A stretch of 46,007 nucleotides of DNA from Streptosporangium violaceochromogenes (GTDB lineage Bacteria; Actinomycetota; Actinomycetes; Streptosporangiales; Streptosporangiaceae). The stretch spans positions 1-46,007 of the forward strand of contig NZ_BNBB01000039.1 in NCBI RefSeq assembly GCF_014654615.1, written 5' to 3'. The position numbers were made by a program, and so were the translations under genes. The notes below the pieces were generated by a model. The model was not told the DNA's origin, did no database searches, and saw nothing but the letters and a program-made list of their open reading frames with translations. Every line of letters starts with the position of its first letter. Within the stretch, counting starts at the first letter, position 1. This document shows, piece after piece, positions 1-7,298 of the stretch.

Positions 1-36
1 CTTAACCTGCAGAAACAGGATCACGCGGAGATCAAC

Positions 37-438
37 TCATACACCACTCCGCTGGACGTGACCGAGTATGGCTCTGGCGTATTCCTCGGTCTGGAGCAGT
101 CCCGGTACGACCAGTGGTTCCCAGGTGCGGATTGTCTCCGCTGTGGCCTCCACGTCGAGCCATGGCCGAAACCAGGGTGGGGCGGTTGCGTGACTGACCA
201 TCGGCCATAGGCGCATCAACGCCCCTTCCGCCTCCAGTGCCTCGTCGCAGCATCGAGCGAACTCCTCCGACGGCGATCGCTTGGCGGTCTCGATCATGCT
301 GATCGTTCCGACGGAGTACGGCACGGCTCGCGCCAGCCGTAGCTGGGACCACCCTTTTTCCTTTCGGTGTCGTCGCAGCTCAAACCCAAAGAGGGCGGTA
401 GGCGACTGGGAAGGGTTGAGATCGCTTTCTCTTGGCAT
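37..438 (-). pseudogene. Truncated XRE-family regulator with start of DUF5753 (WhiJ-like)
   Basis: The product is an actinobacterial helix-turn-helix regulator of the XRE/DUF5753 (WhiJ-like) class. Residues about 17-70 carry the HTH (LRRHRKEKGWSQLRLA, then GTISMIE). Residues about 88-128 begin the DUF5753 domain (WFRPWLDVE, VPGLLQTEEYARAIL). Full-length relatives run to roughly 260-290 residues, but this one ends at residue 133 with TGA. The bases beyond the stop do not resume the family sequence in any frame before the window edge, so the 3' half looks lost rather than simply frameshifted. The ATG at 438 follows a GGAG-containing leader. It faces the broken ATPase gene to the right, the usual arrangement of whiJ-type loci, but the small DUF397 partner is absent. 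Confidence 0.7.
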
Positions 439-516
439 GGGGGACTCCGGGGGATCTTCCTCAGCCTTTCAGCGAGGGTTTCAGCAAAAGTGTTGATGAC
501 TCTAAGAAGTGAACTG

Positions 517-531
517 ACTACTAAAGGTAGT
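517..531. promoter_or_regulatory. ACTAC/GTAGT palindrome between divergent XRE and ATPase genes
   Basis: ACTAC, five bases, then GTAGT form a perfect 15-base dyad in an AT-richer stretch of the 150-base gap between the XRE gene and the ATPase pseudogene. Promoters of XRE/DUF397 loci in actinomycetes often carry such ACTAC/GTAGT dyads, so this is a plausible operator for the truncated regulator. That role is inferred from position. Confidence 0.4.
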
Positions 532-588
532 TAAACCTTGGCATGCTGAGAAGTGCCGGTCAAGACGAGGTTTTCGGGTGGTGAGGTC

Positions 589-932
589 ATGAGGTCATTG
601 GGTGCGGAGCGCAGAGTGCTGGGGGTGATCAGCCTGGCTGGTACCCGCGAGTCGGTCTCGCGGGCGCGGGCCGAGGTGCGCCACTGGCTCGGCGACGATC
701 ACCCCGCGGTCGACGACGTCGCGCTGGCCGTTTCGGAGCTGGTGACGAACGCGGTCGTGCACTCCGGGGTCAGGACGGAGGACGCCCTCCACCTCACCCT
801 CACCGGGAGGGCGTCATCGGCGTCGAGGTCACCGACCCGGGGGCGACGGCTTCTGCGCCTCGTCTTCGGGGAGAGCCGGGCGAGGAGAGCGGCCGGGGGC
901 TGCTGATCGTCCGGGAGATCTCGCTGGCCTGA
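589..932 (+). pseudogene. Frameshifted anti-sigma-type ATP-binding protein (HATPase_c_2, RsbW-like)
   Basis: The first half reads as a short serine-kinase/anti-sigma ATPase, with SRARAEVRHWLGDDHP and the N-box VSELVTNAVVHSG. Near position 804-812 the frame breaks. Moving by one base restores the family: GVIGVEVTDPGA (G1 box, DPG) followed by ESGRGLLIVREISLA (G2 box, GRGL), ending at TGA 930-932. In the unshifted frame the protein runs into an arginine-rich tail ending at 906. Even after repair the protein lacks the usual C-terminal strand (ADRWG-like), so it carries two defects. The ATG at 589 is preceded by GGTGAGG; a GTG at 553 is also in frame. Such proteins accompany XRE/DUF5753 regulators. 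A sequencing error could explain the frameshift but not the short end. Confidence 0.65.
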
Positions 933-1096
933 GCCGTCCGTTCCCCGGCCGCCGCCGGAGTAGGAACGGACACGGCCCCGGTGATCACGTGTCGCTCCCG
1001 GGGCCGGGTGGCTCCGCCTTCTCTTTTTCGGAGGGGGAAGGGGGCGGAGCCGCCGTCGTTCTTCCGGCCGGGCCTTCCCCCGTGCCTCGGCCGGAA

Positions 1097-1138
1097 CCGG
1101 CCCCCGGCGAGGATCATCCCCACCTCGCCGGGGGCCGG
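1097..1138. terminator. Perfect 16-bp hairpin, terminator downstream of the TetR gene
   Basis: The two arms (1097-1112 and 1123-1138) are exact reverse complements of 16 bases around a 10-base loop. The structure lies about 31 bases beyond the stop of the leftward TetR gene and downstream of the rightward ATPase pseudogene, so it could end transcripts from both sides. There is no long U-tract, as is usual in high-GC actinobacteria. Confidence 0.6.
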
Positions 1139-1169
1139 ACATCCGCCTCCCGGAGGGGAGAGGATCCGG

Positions 1170-1868
1170 TCAGGCGGGCAGGCCCAGGAGGCGGGCGTGG
1201 TGGCGCATGCAGTGGTCGAAGGCCGTGGCGGGGTCGAGGATCACGTTGTCGAACTGGCCGAACAGCTCGAAGCTCACCCAGCCGAACAGGCCCGTCCAGG
1301 CGACCAGGGCGCGGGCGATCACGTCGTCGGAGACGCCGGGAATCAGCTCGCGCACCCGCGCCGCGTCCTCGCCGAAGGAGGGGGGCGGGGGTGGGCCGGG
1401 CTCGGGGGGGCTCAGGGCCCCGGCGCGGTGCGCGTCGGAGACGATCCGGCCGTAGACGACGGTGTCGCGGACCGCCGCGGCGACGGTGTCGGCCGGTGCC
1501 CGGTAGCCGGGCACCGGTGAGCCGTACAGCAGGGCGTACTCGTGGGGGTGGGCCAGCGCCCAGTCCCGTACGGCATGGCACACCGCCAGCCACCGGCCGG
1601 TGTGGTCCTCGCGGGGGCGGGCCGCGTCGGCCTTCTCGACCACCTCGCCGACGGCGTTGTAGCCGTCGATGATCAGGGCTGTCAGCAGGTCGTCCCGGGA
1701 CGGGAAGTAACGGTAGATCGCCGAGGAGGCCATCCCCATCTCGCGGGCGACGGCGCGCAGCGACAGGCCGGCCGCCCCGTCGGTGGCGAGCCGGGCGCGG
1801 GCGAGGTCGGTGATCTCGCGGGTCAGCTCGGCCCGGACCCGTTCGCGGGCGGTACGGGGTGAACTCAT
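1170..1868 (-). CDS. TetR/AcrR-family repressor with WHG-type C-terminal domain
   Basis: A 232-residue DNA-binding repressor. The N-terminal HTH spans residues about 15-60 (LTREITDLARARL, then LSLRAVAREMGMASSAIYRYFPSRDDLL). The C-terminal part (residues about 75-225, WALAHPHEYALLYGSPVPGY and AWTGLFGWVSFELFGQF) matches the TetR_C_13/WHG ligand-binding class. I chose the ATG at 1868 because the HTH begins 12 residues later; an upstream in-frame ATG at 1910 would put the start inside the operator region. The gene diverges from the epimerase-like gene, and the gap holds several copies of one palindrome, which points to autorepression plus control of the neighbour. The ligand cannot be read from sequence. 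Confidence 0.9.
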   Translation of the reverse strand: MSSPRTARERVRAELTREITDLARARLATDGAAGLSLRAVAREMGMASSAIYRYFPSRDDLLTALIIDGYNAVGEVVEKADAARPREDHTGRWLAVCHAVRDWALAHPHEYALLYGSPVPGYRAPADTVAAAVRDTVVYGRIVSDAHRAGALSPPEPGPPPPPSFGEDAARVRELIPGVSDDVIARALVAWTGLFGWVSFELFGQFDNVILDPATAFDHCMRHHARLLGLPA

Positions 1869-1883
1869 GCTCGGCACCCTATC

Positions 1884-1980
1884 AAGAGCAGGGAACCAAA
1901 AGAAGAGCACCGCTCTTGACGAGCGCCTCTCTCATAAGAGAGCATTGCTCTCGAAATGGAACGGCACTCTCTTGAAGAGT
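1884..1980. promoter_or_regulatory. Array of TetR-type operators (AAGAGC-N3-GCTCTT family)
   Basis: Two perfect 15-base palindromes of one design, six-base arms around three bases, lie at 1903-1917 (AAGAGC acc GCTCTT) and 1938-1952 (GAGAGC att GCTCTC), centred 35 bp apart. A half-site AAGAGC lies at 1884-1889, an overlapping dyad CTCTCT-CATA-AGAGAG at 1927-1942, and ACTCT-N5-AGAGT at 1966-1980. All fall between the divergent TetR and epimerase starts. The repeated motif and the position make this the likely binding region of the adjacent TetR protein. Confidence 0.7.
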
Positions 1981-2003
1981 CTGCCCGGCGGAGGGAAAAG
2001 GCA

Positions 2004-2954
2004 GTGGGCAAGCATGTCGTCGCGGGGGCAGGGCAGGTCGGTTCCCAGGTCGCCCGGCTCCTGGCGGAGCAGGGACACGAGGTCGTCCTGGTGAGCCGGT
2101 CGGGCTCCGGCCCCGACCTTCCGGGGGTGCGCAGGACGGCCGCCGACGCCGCCGACCGGGAGGGCATGGCCCGCCTGACCCGGGAGGCCGACGTCCTCTA
2201 CAACTGCGTCAACCCGCCCTACCACCGCTGGGCGGGGGACTGGCCGCCGATGGCGGGGTCGCTGCTGGCCGCGGCCGAGAGCGCCGGCGCGGACTACGTC
2301 ATCCTCGGCAACCTCTACGTCTACGCCGCGCCCGAGCGTCCGATGAGGGAGGACGACCCGCTGACGCCGCCCAGCGCCAAGGGCGCCGTGCGGGTGCGCA
2401 TGTGGCGCGAGGCGCTGGCCGCGCACGAGGCCGGGCGGGTCCGGGTGACCGAGGTGCGCGGGTCCGACTACTTCGGGCCAGGCTGCCTCGGCCAGTCACA
2501 CCTGGGGGAGAGGTTCGTCCCGCGACTGCTCGCCGGCAGGCCCGTGCGCTGTCTCGGGGCCCCGGACCTGCCGCACAGCTGGACCTACGTGCCCGACGTG
2601 GCCCGCGCCCTGGTGACGGCCGCCGCCGACGAGCGCTCCTGGGGGCGCGCCTGGCACGTCCCGACCGCCGAGCCGATGACGGTACGCCAGGTCGCCGACC
2701 GGCTGTGCGCGCTCGCCGGCGTGCCGGACCCGGGGGTCAAGGGCATGCCCCACTGGCTGCTCCGCGCGGCGGGCCTCCTGTCGCCGATGATCGCCGAACT
2801 GGAGGAGATGCGCTATCAGTTCGTCCGGCCGTTCGTCGTCGACTCCACCGGCTTCCAGCGCACCTTCGGTGTGGCGCCCACCCCCATGGACGAGGCGCTG
2901 ACCGCGACGGTCGCGTGGTGGCGCGGGCGCCTGGCCCGCGCGGCGGCCCGATGA
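2004..2954 (+). CDS. NAD(P)-dependent epimerase/dehydratase-like protein (extended SDR)
   Basis: A 316-residue Rossmann-fold protein. The N-terminus VVAGAGQVGSQVARLL holds the GxGxxG dinucleotide-binding loop, and NLYVYAAP lies where NAD-dependent epimerases carry their conserved Tyr region. The middle reads VTEVRGSDYFGPG, then HSWTYVPDVARAL, both typical of nucleoside-diphosphate-sugar epimerase-like and NmrA-like members. The GTG at 2004 follows GGAGGG eight bases upstream; the in-frame ATG at 1956 would start inside the operator array and is less likely. The gene is divergent from the TetR repressor and is presumably induced when the repressor binds its ligand. The substrate is unknown. 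The atypical family has no certain catalytic YxxxK, so a role in sugar nucleotide chemistry is not assured. Confidence 0.85.
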   Translation: MGKHVVAGAGQVGSQVARLLAEQGHEVVLVSRSGSGPDLPGVRRTAADAADREGMARLTREADVLYNCVNPPYHRWAGDWPPMAGSLLAAAESAGADYVILGNLYVYAAPERPMREDDPLTPPSAKGAVRVRMWREALAAHEAGRVRVTEVRGSDYFGPGCLGQSHLGERFVPRLLAGRPVRCLGAPDLPHSWTYVPDVARALVTAAADERSWGRAWHVPTAEPMTVRQVADRLCALAGVPDPGVKGMPHWLLRAAGLLSPMIAELEEMRYQFVRPFVVDSTGFQRTFGVAPTPMDEALTATVAWWRGRLARAAAR

Positions 2955-3038
2955 CCCGCGCGGCGATCGGCCCGGCAACCGCCCCGGCGATCGGCCGATG
3001 ATCGGCCGGGCGGCTCTCCCCGTGGAGACGAGTATCCT

Positions 3039-3046
3039 CCTTAAGG
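3039..3046. promoter_or_regulatory. CCTTAAGG palindrome upstream of the MarR gene
   Basis: A perfect 8-base palindrome within TCCTCCTTAAGGGA, the only AT-containing dyad in the 140 bases before the MarR start at 3098. It is a candidate autoregulatory site, but it is short and could be chance. Confidence 0.25.
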
Positions 3047-3097
3047 GAAGCCGGTACGGAAAGACCCGTTACGCGGCCTTAGGGACGGGGGCTTCAC

Positions 3098-3613
3098 GTG
3101 GTGACGACCGGACTGGGGTCCTCGCTCGCCTATCTCCTCAGCAAGGCGGAGCGCGGTGTCAACCGGGGGCTCGCCGCCGCGCTGACCGCCGAGGACGTCA
3201 CCGTCGAGCAGTGGCGCATCCTGCGCGCCCTCGCCGACGGCCGGGGCCACTCCATGGGAGACCTGGCCGAGGCCGTGCTGATGCCGCATCCGACGCTGAC
3301 CAAGGCGATCGACCGGCTCGTCGAGCGCTCCCTGGTCCACCGGGGCCACGACCCCGCCGACCGCCGCAGGGTCGTCGTCTTCCTCGCCGAGCAGGGGACC
3401 GGCCTGCTCAGGCGGGTCGAGGACGACGTGGCCCGGCATCGCCGGATGATCGAGGCGGCCTACGGCGCCGAACGCACCGAACGGCTCATGCGCGACCTGG
3501 TGGGGCTGATCAGGGCCCTGGAGGAGCCCGCTCAGCCCGCTCGGTTCGCTCGCTCGGCCGGGGTCGCCGCCGGTGCCGGTCGGCGAGGTCTCACCGTCCC
3601 GCTCCGCTCCTGA
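3098..3613 (+). CDS. MarR-family winged-helix transcriptional regulator
   Basis: A 171-residue MarR-type regulator. Residues about 30-100 form the winged helix: VTVEQWRILRALADG, then MGDLAEAVLMPHPTLTKAIDRLVERSLVHR, then the wing DPADRRRVVVFL with the conserved DxRxxxV signature. Helices at residues about 105-145 complete the dimer interface. The last 25 residues (RSAGVAAGAGRRGLTVPLRS) are low-complexity and lie outside the domain. The GTG at 3098 follows a GGGACGGGGG tract; a second GTG at 3101 is possible. The gene stands alone on its strand, facing the permease gene. Its target could be itself, the epimerase gene or the permease locus; nothing in the sequence decides this. Confidence 0.88.
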   Translation: MVTTGLGSSLAYLLSKAERGVNRGLAAALTAEDVTVEQWRILRALADGRGHSMGDLAEAVLMPHPTLTKAIDRLVERSLVHRGHDPADRRRVVVFLAEQGTGLLRRVEDDVARHRRMIEAAYGAERTERLMRDLVGLIRALEEPAQPARFARSAGVAAGAGRRGLTVPLRS

Positions 3614-3658
3614 ACCTCCCGGCGGTTCCCGTCGCGCGCGGGACCCCGCCAACGGGAA

Positions 3659-3696
3659 ACGCCCTCCCCGCCCGTGTTCCGGGCCGGGAAGGGCGT
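3659..3696. terminator. Bidirectional terminator between convergent MarR and permease genes
   Basis: A stem of about 15-16 pairs with one bulge (ACGCCCT...GCCC against GGGCCGGGAAGGGCGT) around a GTGTTCC loop sits in the 101-base gap between two convergent genes. It would serve both. Confidence 0.6.
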
Positions 3697-3714
3697 ATCC
3701 CCGGAGGGGCTCCA

Positions 3715-5295
3715 CTAGAAGACGATCACCGCGAAGATCGTCGCGGCCACCAGGCCGGCGACGACGGGGACGAACGCCTTGCGTGCCAGATCGAGCACGG
3801 GCACGCGGGCGAACCCCGCGACCGCGATGAGCGAGGACCAGGCGATGAGCACGCCGCCGCCGGACCACACGCAGCCCATCTGGCCGACGGCGGCCAGGGT
3901 GGCGGGGTCGACCCCGGAGGCCGGCCCGAGCGCTCCCGACAGTGATCCGGTCAGGGGGAGCCCGGCGAAGCCCGAGCCGTCCAGTCCGGTGATCATTCCG
4001 ATGGCGAGAATCGCGAACGCGATGACGAACGAGTTGTGCGGGATGGCCGACTGCCCAGCGTTGACCAGGTCGAACAGGAAGTTGGGAGCCTTCGCCCCCT
4101 CTTCCAGCCCGATGATCTTGCCGGCGAAGGAGTCGCTGCCGATGAAGAAGAAACCGGCGATGGGCAGCACCACGCCCATGGCCTTGACCGAGAACACCAG
4201 GCCGTCGACGACATGCTCGGCGCAGGTCTCCAGGCTGCGCTTGCCGTCGGTGACGAGGGTGGCGAACAGCAGCAGCACGGCGGCGACCCCGCCGACCAGG
4301 GCGGCCGCCTGGCCGCCGATCGTCTCGGGGACCAGGTCGGTGAACTTGCCGAGGAGCATGTAGGCGACCAGCCCGATGAAGGCGAGCGGGACGATGAGGG
4401 CGAACGCCTTGGAGCGCCGTACGAGGCTCGGCGTGAGGACGCCTCCCGCCGCCGGCTCCCCCGGAGACCGTGACGGCCCGGACGGCCCCGGCGGCTCGGA
4501 GGCCGCGGAGCCCCCGCCGGAGGGGGAGCCGCCCGCCGCGGTGAGGGTCCCGGTGGAGGCGGCCGCCGGCACGGTGGCCGGCGTCGCGGCCGGTGCCGTG
4601 GCCGGTACGGTGCCCGTCTCCGCCCCTCCCTCCCAGGCCAGCAGGCTCTCCAGGCTCGGCGCCGTGACCGTCTTCCGGATCGCCACGTAGGCGAGGACCA
4701 GCGCGATGACGCCGACGACCAGGGAGAGGATCATCGCCCGGTCGGCGACCACCCCGGCGGACACCCCGGCGGCCTTCGCCGACAGTCCCGGGGCGACCTG
4801 CATGACGTAGTCGCTGGACAGGGCCATCCCCTGACCGGCGATGGCGATCGCCAGGGCCGCGCCCAGCGGCGGCAGCCCGGCCCGGATCGCCACCGGCAGC
4901 AGGATCGCCCCGATCAGCGGCACAGCCGGTGTGGGCCAGAAGAAAAGGCTGATGAAGTAGGTCACTCCCGCGATGACCCAGTAGGAGGTGTGTCCGTTGC
5001 GCATGACCGTACGGAAGGGTTCGATCATCCTCTGGTCCGCGCCGAGCGCCTTCAGCGCACCGAGCAGTGCCGTCACCAGCGCGATGATGAGAAAGATGTT
5101 GAACAGCTCCGCCGCGGCGGTGAGACTGGCCCCGAAGATCGACTGCAGTCCGGTGATGATGTTTCCCGTGTAGGCCCAGGCGGTGAGGAACGTCGCCGCG
5201 ACGGCGGGGATGACGATGTTCTTCCGCATGATCATCACGGCGATGATCACGACGATCCCGGCTAGGTAGGTCCAGTGAGCGGCACCGAGTTCCAT
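3715..5295 (-). CDS. Polytopic membrane permease, ion-transporter-superfamily-like
   Basis: A 526-residue integral membrane protein with about 12 hydrophobic spans, beginning WTYLAGIVVIIAVMIM. It is split by a long Pro/Ala/Gly/Ser-rich cytoplasmic linker at residues about 222-300. The halves look like inverted repeats, each with a re-entrant-type polar segment (FFWPTPAVPLIG in the first, GMITGLDGSGFAGLPLTG in the second), as in carboxylate/anion symporters of the IT superfamily (GntP, CitM, DctM-like). I cannot assign a named family. The ATG at 5295 follows AGAGAGGTGTC; upstream in-frame starts lack a ribosome site. It diverges from the gamma-glutamyltransferase-like gene, so uptake of that enzyme's substrate or product is a reasonable inference. 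Confidence 0.7.
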   Translation of the reverse strand: MELGAAHWTYLAGIVVIIAVMIMRKNIVIPAVAATFLTAWAYTGNIITGLQSIFGASLTAAAELFNIFLIIALVTALLGALKALGADQRMIEPFRTVMRNGHTSYWVIAGVTYFISLFFWPTPAVPLIGAILLPVAIRAGLPPLGAALAIAIAGQGMALSSDYVMQVAPGLSAKAAGVSAGVVADRAMILSLVVGVIALVLAYVAIRKTVTAPSLESLLAWEGGAETGTVPATAPAATPATVPAAASTGTLTAAGGSPSGGGSAASEPPGPSGPSRSPGEPAAGGVLTPSLVRRSKAFALIVPLAFIGLVAYMLLGKFTDLVPETIGGQAAALVGGVAAVLLLFATLVTDGKRSLETCAEHVVDGLVFSVKAMGVVLPIAGFFFIGSDSFAGKIIGLEEGAKAPNFLFDLVNAGQSAIPHNSFVIAFAILAIGMITGLDGSGFAGLPLTGSLSGALGPASGVDPATLAAVGQMGCVWSGGGVLIAWSSLIAVAGFARVPVLDLARKAFVPVVAGLVAATIFAVIVF

Positions 5296-5578
5296 GACAC
5301 CTCTCTCTTGGTACGGCATGCGCACCAGGCATCGAGTAGATGCACAGAATCTGCTTGCTCATCCCCGAGTGAACAATGAGGAAACTGCACATTACGCGAC
5401 AGGCCGTTTGTGCAGCGTGACAGCACTTTCACGGTTTCGTCCACAGGGGATGGGCCCAGCGCGGTGAACCGGTGGGCCGAGGGGCGCGGGCCGATGTGCA
5501 CCCTGCCCAAGTTCCGTGCCGGATCGGCGTCACCTGTCCCATATCCGGGGGCCCGTCCGCGCACCCACACTGGCTGGC
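5296..5578. other. Divergent intergenic region of permease and GGT-like genes
   Basis: This 283-base gap has no convincing gene. It contains the half-sites TGCACA (5341-5346), CTGCAC (5385-5390) and GTGCAG (5410-5415). The last two are an inverted pair 19 bases apart, and together they match the halves of the perfect palindrome before the di-iron oxidase gene at 8777. At the right edge CACACT (5566-5571) lies seven bases before the GTG at 5579, resembling a leaderless -10. A GTG at 5516 is in frame with the GGT gene but lacks a ribosome site. Confidence 0.35.
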
Positions 5579-7222
5579 GTGTGGAGTGTCGGGCGGGAAG
5601 CGGCGGGACCGGAGTGGGGCGGCCCGCCCCGGGGGGCCGCGGTCGCGGCGGGGGGCATGGTGGCCTCCGCCCACCCGGCGGTGAGCCTCGTGGGAGCGCG
5701 GGTCCTGGAACGCGGCGGGAACGCGGCCGACGCCGCGCTGGCGATGGCCGCGATGTGCTGGACGGCCCTGCCGGGACAGTGCGGCGTGGGCGGCGACGCC
5801 TTCGCGCTGCTCCGGCGCGCCGACGGGACGGTCCTGTCCTTCGGCGGCAGCGGCTTCGGGCCGGACGGCGGAGACGCGGCCTTCTACCGTGAGCGCGGGC
5901 TGGGCGCGCTGCCCCTGGAGGGCCCGCTCGCCGTCGCCGCGCCCGGCGCGATCGCGGCGCTCGCCGCCCTGCACGCCGCGGCGGCCACCCGCGGTCTTCC
6001 GGAGCTGTGGGAGCCCGCGATCGAGGCGGCCCTGCGAGGGCTGCCCTGCACGGCCAAGACCCGGGCGGACATCGCCGAGCACCGGGCGGCCCTGGCGCGC
6101 GACCCCGGCGCGGCGGCGGTGTTCCTGCCCGGCGGCGGGCCGCCGCGCGTGGGCCGGCCGATCGTCCAGCCCGAACTGGCCGAGACCCTGCGCCTCCTCG
6201 CCGCCGACCCCGCGTGCCTTTACACCGGCGATCTCGCCGGGCGCGCCGTCGAGGCGCTGTCGGCCGGGGGAGCCCCGTTCTCGGGGGAGGAGTGGGCCGC
6301 GAGCGGGCACGCCCTGGCCGGGCCGTCCCTCACCGGCCGCTACCGGGGGATGACGGTTCACCAGACCCCGCCGCCCGCCCCGGGGTGGATGGTCCTGCAA
6401 CAGGCCGGGCTGTGCGACGGCACACTCGCCGCCCTGCCCTGGCTCGGCGCCGAGGCGGTCGGATGGGCGGCCGGGGCGGCCATGACGGCCTTCGCCGACA
6501 GGTTCGCCCGCTGCGCCTCCGACAACGACGCCTGGCGCGAGCTGCTCACCCCCGCGTCGCTGGCCGTACGGCGGGCCGCCCTGGCCGCGGGCGGGCCGCC
6601 GCCCGCGATGCCGACGCCTCCCGTGCCGGCCGGCGGCGACACCACCTCGGTCGTGGCCGTCGACGAGAGCGGCACCGCGGTCAGCCTGATCCACTCGCTC
6701 GCCTTCACCTTCGGCGCGCGCGTCACGATCCCCGGAACCGGCGTCGTGCTCAACAACCGCCTGGGGCGGGGAGCCTACCTGCTGGACGGCCACCCCAACG
6801 AGGTGGCGCCGCGCCGCAGGCCGCTGCACACGCTGAACGCCTGGCTGGTCACCGACGACTCCGGCCGGCTGCGCCACGTGGGGAACACCCCCGGGGGCGA
6901 CGGGCAGGTGCAGTGGAACACCCAGCTTCTGTCCCACCTGCTCGACCACGGCGCCGACCCGGCCCAGGCGGTGGCCGCCCCCCGGTTCACCGTCTTTCCC
7001 GGCGGCGACGCCGACGTGCTGGGCCGGCCCGTGGAGCTGCGCTGCGAGTCGCGGCTGGGCGGGCCGGTGCTGGCCGGGCTGAGGGCACGGGGCCACGCCG
7101 TCCGTGTGCAGGGCCCCTGGGAGGCGGGCGGCGGCGCGCTGGTGGTGACCGCCGACCACGGGACGGGCGCCCTGCTGGGCGCCGCCGACCCCCGGCAGGA
7201 CGGTGCCGCCCTCGGCGTCTGA
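5579..7222 (+). CDS. Gamma-glutamyltransferase-family Ntn hydrolase
   Basis: A 547-residue member of the GGT family, which as a proenzyme cleaves itself before a Thr that then attacks gamma-glutamyl amides. Family landmarks in order: GGMVASAHPAVSLVGARVLERGGNAADAA near the N-terminus, CGVGGDAFALL, the probable nucleophile Thr355 in GGDTTSVVAVDESG, VLNNRLGRGAY, and the C-terminal NTPGGDGQVQWNTQ (the GG oxyanion-type turn). The usual TTHYS is reduced to TTS, so the enzyme may belong to the acylase-like branch rather than glutathione-specific GGT. No signal peptide is seen, so it should be cytoplasmic. The start is uncertain: GTG 5579, seven bases after CACACT, suits a leaderless mRNA, while GTG 5516 would add 21 residues. 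The aldehyde dehydrogenase gene follows after 76 bases. Confidence 0.85.
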   Translation: MWSVGREAAGPEWGGPPRGAAVAAGGMVASAHPAVSLVGARVLERGGNAADAALAMAAMCWTALPGQCGVGGDAFALLRRADGTVLSFGGSGFGPDGGDAAFYRERGLGALPLEGPLAVAAPGAIAALAALHAAAATRGLPELWEPAIEAALRGLPCTAKTRADIAEHRAALARDPGAAAVFLPGGGPPRVGRPIVQPELAETLRLLAADPACLYTGDLAGRAVEALSAGGAPFSGEEWAASGHALAGPSLTGRYRGMTVHQTPPPAPGWMVLQQAGLCDGTLAALPWLGAEAVGWAAGAAMTAFADRFARCASDNDAWRELLTPASLAVRRAALAAGGPPPAMPTPPVPAGGDTTSVVAVDESGTAVSLIHSLAFTFGARVTIPGTGVVLNNRLGRGAYLLDGHPNEVAPRRRPLHTLNAWLVTDDSGRLRHVGNTPGGDGQVQWNTQLLSHLLDHGADPAQAVAAPRFTVFPGGDADVLGRPVELRCESRLGGPVLAGLRARGHAVRVQGPWEAGGGALVVTADHGTGALLGAADPRQDGAALGV

Positions 7223-7298
7223 TCCCGTGACGGCGGCAGAAGGAGAAAGAGGCGACCGCGGCGGCCGTGCCCCGCGGCGAGATCGAGGAGGAACGGCC

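Noticed and set aside
3041..5392. Leftward 783-codon open frame over the permease and MarR genes
   Set aside because: Arg/Gly/His-rich shadow in another frame of the permease; it has no membrane spans, whereas the chosen frame has about 12.
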